The notes below the pieces were generated by a model. It did not search any database. It had not been told where the DNA came from and saw nothing but the letters and a program-made list of their open reading frames with translations. Position numbers and translations under genes: made by a program. This document shows, piece after piece, positions 59,031-64,000 of a stretch of DNA of 64,000 bases. The stretch is from Trichoplax sp. H2 (Eukaryota; Placozoa; Uniplacotomia; Trichoplacea), in the NCBI GenBank assembly GCA_003344405.1, contig NOWV01000267.1, positions 1 to 64,000 on the forward strand. Direction: 5' to 3'. Numbering within the stretch: the first letter of the stretch is position 1; every line of letters starts with the position of its first letter.

Positions 59031-59722
59031 CTAGAGGATAAACTTGTAGCTTGTAACTAACTTATTATTACTAAGACTCGGTATTTATGGTTTTAGGTTT
59101 TAACATTGTACATAATTACATTTTTACTTATACTTCACAATTAAGTATCGGTTCTCTCTTACATACATATTTACACTCAATTCTTACTGTGAACATATGT
59201 GAATTTCTACTTTAGTTGTTAGGTTGATGAAAAAGACTGTTCAAAAGCTTTCTGTTGGATTGAGTGCGATAAGATTACTTTAGCATACAGTGAAGTAATG
59301 GATAAGTCGAATTTCTCGCAATATTGAATTCCTAATCTTGGAATAGTCCATTATCTCAGATATTAAAGGATAAGATAAGAAGTCGCCTCTGATGCTGTGT
59401 TATATAACCAATTGTGAATAAACGATGTTATTTCCTTATGACTGATTGTTCGTTTATTTCGTAATATAATATCATACATACCAGTAATTAAGTTCGTATA
59501 GTATGTAATCAAGATTACAGTAATTTTCTTGTCATCAAATCTACTGCATAGAAATGTCAGGAGCTTCATTCATTCTAAAATTATTCCGTTATCGCTGTGT
59601 AACATACAATGTTGATTTTATAATGCATCCATGCTTTATAAAAGTCGATTACGCAATATGAATACTGTACAATACTGTTCACAGCATGTAAATGTTAGTA
59701 CTACCATTCAATAATATATCTC
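59031..59722. other. Spacer downstream of BYSL
   Basis: BYSL 3' UTR and about 600 bp of AT-rich sequence. A short block ATTAAAGGATAAGA at 59365 followed by GTCGCCT recurs at 55411 with a similar continuation. No gene seen. Confidence 0.4.
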
Positions 59723-62700
59723 TTATGGCATCATTGCATCTTCTGGTATCTCAAGGTCTCGACACTTTGAATTTGTTATTTCACGGCGAATTTCACTTGA
59801 TATCTAATTACAATTTTATATTAGTTTTTAAAATTTGCTAGTTACCTAGCGTTATCAATGGGTTATAGCAGCATACCTGATTATGCTTTTGCACTTCACA
59901 AATATCTAATAATGCAGTCTTTTGATCGCTAGAAATATCTTCTTTATATCTTCAGCCGTTGCAAGAATAAAAACATAGTAATAGATTAATAACTGTTGCA
60001 TAATATAATGATCGTTTAGCTAACTAATGGCCTATAACTATAAGGCTGTACGGCGTTTGATATACAGTACCTTTGCACGAATGTTAGGAAGCACTGGTGC
60101 CATAATACTGGCAGCCGTCTTTTCTCTGACCTAAATCTGCAGGAAATAATTTTAAGTAATTACCAAGTCGTCCATTGGGGATAATGAAACATTTTAACAG
60201 GCTTACCTTAGGAAATGGAATACTAAAGCATCGATAACTTTATATGGCATGGTATAGCCTTTATCAAGTAAAATTCTGATAAAAATACTATTTGCACCTA
60301 TATAAAATTCGGAAGAATGATTTATTATTTTTAGCTAATGTCCAAACTTTGATAACCGGTAGGATAATATAGACTGACAAGAGAAGATGTAGTTTCTCAT
60401 ACATCAAATACCTGTGTATTCCAATTCTGTGAGTTTTAAAATAGCAGCACATGCATGAAGTGAAGTAATACTCGTTTTATTTAAAATACTTCCAATAATG
60501 ACAGCTTCACGTAATGAGCAATTTCTAGCCTAAAAATATTTTATTTTTGAAAGTTAATTTCATTTCCTAATTTTATAGATGGCTAATATGTTAAATTCAA
60601 AGGTTAACATTTGTAATTATACGAACCTCACATAACGGAAGTAAAATACCCTTGAAAAACGCCGATGGTTTAAATAGTGCCTTTTTAAGAGCCTGAAAAT
60701 AGTGATCTGGTTTAATTTGCTGACATAAATTTAAGAGCAAATCTGAATTTCAATGGAGCAGAAAGTAGTCACGATGATAATATACTAACCATGTATAGAT
60801 GGTAGTTTAAACGTTTATACTCAGCAATATCATCGCGAACTCTCGGTAGTAGTACCAGATTATAGAATCGTTGGACTTTTCTTGCTGTAAGATTTGAAGA
60901 CAAGATTCGAGTCGCTTCGTACATTGCCGCTGCGGTCCAATTTTCAGGCTCGGTAATGCAAACCAGCTACAAGAAGAATTTTAACCATTTAGATGTTTAC
61001 CCAATAGTACAGTAGTAGAATGATAGACATACCAGAAAAAGTTGTAACCTTTTTACACTCATTGACGACTGGAATAAAGGTACATAAATGAAACAATGAC
61101 CAATATAATCTTGCTTACCTCTTCCCAGTTTGGAACACAGGCTAAATAATTGAATGGCTTAGGCAAACGTCCAGATCTAAACTTGCTTAGCAGTTCTCCA
61201 ACTCTACATTCACAGGTCGTTTAAATTTGACGAGATTAACTTATTGTATTGGAATATTTAGTACAATTCGATCAAATGCTGGTATATTTTTTCTGTTTTT
61301 AGTAGTCGAACATCAAAAGCGTTTAATCGAATAAATTTTAACTCTTACTTTCTGAAGTACATGACTAATTTCTGATCTAGTGGTGCATGCCTTGTTATTG
61401 ATCCACTATCTGTCAAAATAGCATGATAAAAACCAATTCCATTAAAAAAGATCTACTTTCTGTACATAAATTTACGTCTGAAATTCTTTCGAAGAGGTAT
61501 TTCTATGTTTATTGTTTTCATCAACAACCTGACATTTGGCTTTGGAATTCGATATGTTTTTCGTTAATCTTTTCCTTGATAAAATCACCTAAAGTCATTC
61601 TTTTATCAGGCTCTACTGACATAAATAATTGCAATGCCTTTTCATCCTCCTTGTCTAGTTTCTAAATGTCAAATACATCGTAAGTTATGAATCTGTAATC
61701 CTGCAAAATCGCCCGATTGACCAAAGATTAATTTGTATATGGTAAAGCGATAACACAGTATAGTACTTACGATCGCTCCGGTTAGGTCTGCCTCGGAAAT
61801 TTCTACATCTGATCCTTCGTCGCTATTAGCTTCACCATCAGCTTCACTATCATTGTCGAAATGGTCTCCTAGACTAGTAGTGGGTTGAGGACGTTTCTTA
61901 ATTCGTTTTCTTTGTGCAGGGTGAACATCATCTAATCCCTCCTCGATTTCATCTTGTTGTTCCCTGGCTTGCTGGAGAATTTTGCCAGATAGTCTTTCTG
62001 TAACATACTTTTATTTTAATGATTACAAGTTAGAAAATTGGGGATACTGTGCGTGAGCATTGTCAAAGTAGTAACAACGGTTTGTAAATTGAAATAGAAA
62101 TATGTACATGTATTGTAAATTTAAAATTGCGCAGTTAATTGTTTAAATAAATGAATTTAGAATCGTGAAATAGGTGAAGTTGGCATTTACGTAATTTATT
62201 GTGCAAAGTAAAGCGGATTTTATGATATGGAATATAGAGGTCGGTTTCAGTTAAGAGCACTATGAGACTCCTATGATAAACGCATAGCACTGTACCTCTT
62301 CTACGGTACAACATAGCTCTTCATAGTTATGATGAAGTAACAACATTGCTCTTCATAGTTATGATAAAGTAACCAGAATTGGGGGTAAGTTTGTCATAAA
62401 GTCGTTTTAATAGGCGTTGAAGGTTTAACTATCAGATACTATGTGTGAGGCAAATTAGAGTCATAGAGTAATTCATTTTTTTTGCTTCTGATGAACTACT
62501 TGGCAAAGTTGTAGCTTCATTTTATGCTGTTGATGAACCCAGAATACAATTACATGTTGAGTAAGAACTGTCCTATTGAAAGTTCTAGCTTTGAGGTAAT
62601 ATGAGCTATCTTTCTTTTGTTAGAAATTGAGGCAGAATTGTTCCATCATGACAAAATACAAATAGCAAGCAGTACTTCGTCGACAATAAAAAGTGCAACC

Positions 62701-63834
62701 AAAAGTTAACAGTGTTACCCGTCTATTGGGAATCTTGGATCAGGTGTCCATTCTGACTAGGGTAAGCCTTTGTAACAAACATTTATTGAAGGTAATGCAG
62801 GAATACTTCATATCCATACACTGATCGTCAGCATGAACAGTAATGATGGATAAATATGAACTAGATAGCACTGTAGTCTGTTGTCATACACTACTAGTGA
62901 CAAAGTAGTCTGCACACGCTAATGCTTATGAAGAACGCCTCTTACTGACTTAAAGAGGCAAGATTCGTTATATCACCAAATAATTCAGTTCCAACGACCG
63001 AATACTATAGTATAATGTAGACGAGGTAGTCCGAGATTGATTACTATTTATTACTGAAGAAATCTTGACAACCAAGATTATAGTCTGGACAATTTAATAG
63101 CAATTGACAAACTAGTTGGCTAACTGACCGACTAACTAACTAAAAAGTGGTCTTAATCATTAGAACGAGCTTACGCATCGTAACATCTGTTGACTCCGCT
63201 ACAACGCTACCTAGTGTTAGTTTTCAGCATCTTATAAGGACAGGGGAATGGATGGCTTGCAAGGGAATGATGGAAATAATTGATCAATTGTATCCAAAAT
63301 TGTAGTGAATACAAGTGAAAAATTTCATACCTAGGCAGTTGTAATCCTATTGCAATTGCACGCTAATTCATAGAAGATTATGTTATCATTACTGTTTGTA
63401 AGTGGAACCTAGTTGTGATTTGGAGGTCATTCGTCTATGTTGTAGAGCACAAATGAGCTGGAGGAATTATCGATCAAGAGCATTTTAGAAGTATTCAACA
63501 GCGAGCTGTTTCATTCTCGTTGCGATCCATGAAGCATTACAGCGAGTTAATTGATTCTAGTTGGCATCCATCCATAGAAAGTTCAACTAGTATGCAATCT
63601 TATACATCTCATGAATACTGAACTAATCTCAAAGTGATATAGATACAATGATCTACTGGTAGGGTAAGAAAGTAAGTCTAAATTGTTACCATCCATTGCG
63701 CATTGATTGAAGCTTACCGGATCAGTTTTTTCGACACGTTTTCGCCTCTTATTTCTGCCGCTTGGTTTGGCATGCACATCACCAATAATATCATCGGCAA
63801 GCCCTCGATTTCTTTGCTCTTTCTTGTCACTCAT
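59723..63834 (-). CDS. BYSL: Bystin (Enp1), 40S ribosome assembly factor
   Basis: Nuclear/nucleolar factor for 18S rRNA processing and pre-40S export. Exons in gene order: 63690-63834, 61771-61997, 61529-61661, 61349-61409, 61119-61203, 60790-60966, 60627-60692, 60412-60529, 60207-60297, 60071-60136, 59877-59949, 59723-59803; in phase, 440 aa (human 437). N-terminus basic, then [19 protein letters not shown] and an acidic stretch. The bystin domain shows [104 protein letters not shown] and [16 protein letters not shown]. It ends EIPEDAMMP. Exon 1 offers two donors: the stronger one (after 63718) is out of phase with exon 2; I chose 63690, which gives DERLSGKIL as in other bystins. A small extra exon instead is possible. 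Confidence 0.93.
61998..63689 (-). other. First intron of BYSL
   Basis: 1.7 kb. Holds a 32-bp tandem duplication at 62316-62377 (GCTCTTCATAGTTATGATGA and a near copy). I looked for box C/D snoRNA signatures, since ribosome-factor introns often host them, and found C-box-like TGATGA words but no convincing D box and terminal stem. Confidence 0.5.
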
Positions 63835-64000
63835 CTCTTAATCGATGTGTCAATTCGAGTTTAATGATTTTCAGCTTCTGCAATAACTTGGCAATAGATC
63901 GAAAATGCTCTTGTAGACGTTGTCATTTATTGATTGGATCTCCTGCTCCCTTTGAGCTGTTGATGGCTTGTAGGTTGAGTATGGGCTGTAGTAGACTAGT
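63835..64000. other. Upstream flank of BYSL
   Basis: Only 166 bp remain before the window edge; 5' UTR or promoter of BYSL, no distinct element recognised. Confidence 0.4.

Noticed and set aside
62460-62580. Box C/D snoRNA in BYSL intron 1
   Set aside because: TGATGA words are present but no paired CTGA box with a terminal stem.

Overview
This is nuclear DNA of an animal. The sequence is AT-rich, and every recognisable gene is split by GT-AG introns, mostly 60-800 bp long, with exons down to 9 bp. I rebuilt eight protein genes by joining exons in phase and checking each joined protein against what is known of its family: MRPS28, a HEY-type bHLH repressor, INTS9, EIF2B4, AK2, a gamma-glutamyltransferase, SNX17 and BYSL. 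The gene set, the dense and conserved introns and the gene linkages shared with vertebrates suit an early-branching metazoan. A placozoan (Trichoplax/Hoilungia-like) is my best guess and a sponge is possible; the sequence alone does not settle it. None of the annotation below comes from a database search.

Layout. 1-810: a foldback element and a GTAC-rich ~200-bp tandem duplication. 812-1443: MRPS28 (+). 4223-6112: HEY (-), with a CSL-type site and a CACGTG E-box about 350 bp upstream. 10188-15468: INTS9 (+), 25 exons. 17168-17785: a 144-bp tandem array. 18061-23062: EIF2B4 (+), whose first intron holds a second array of ~235-bp units. 24358-27186: AK2 (-). 29249-35330: GGT (+). 36841-50959: SNX17 (-), 16 exons, with a 5.9-kb second intron built from several families of degenerate tandem repeats. 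50960-59722: a gene-poor stretch with more degenerate repeats and a possible LTR-element remnant at 58540-59030. 59723-63834: BYSL (-).

The genes form no pathway. They are mostly housekeeping functions: mitochondrial and cytosolic translation (MRPS28, EIF2B4), 40S ribosome assembly (BYSL), snRNA/mRNA 3' processing (INTS9), adenylate balance in the mitochondrial intermembrane space (AK2), glutathione turnover at the plasma membrane (GGT) and endosomal recycling (SNX17). HEY is the one developmental regulator. I found no undescribed system. The most interesting points are two probable ancient gene linkages (HEY-MRPS28 and EIF2B4-SNX17), a HEY protein without the expected C-terminal tetrapeptide, an exact in-frame duplication in MRPS28, and the serial tandem expansion inside SNX17 and the space upstream of its start.
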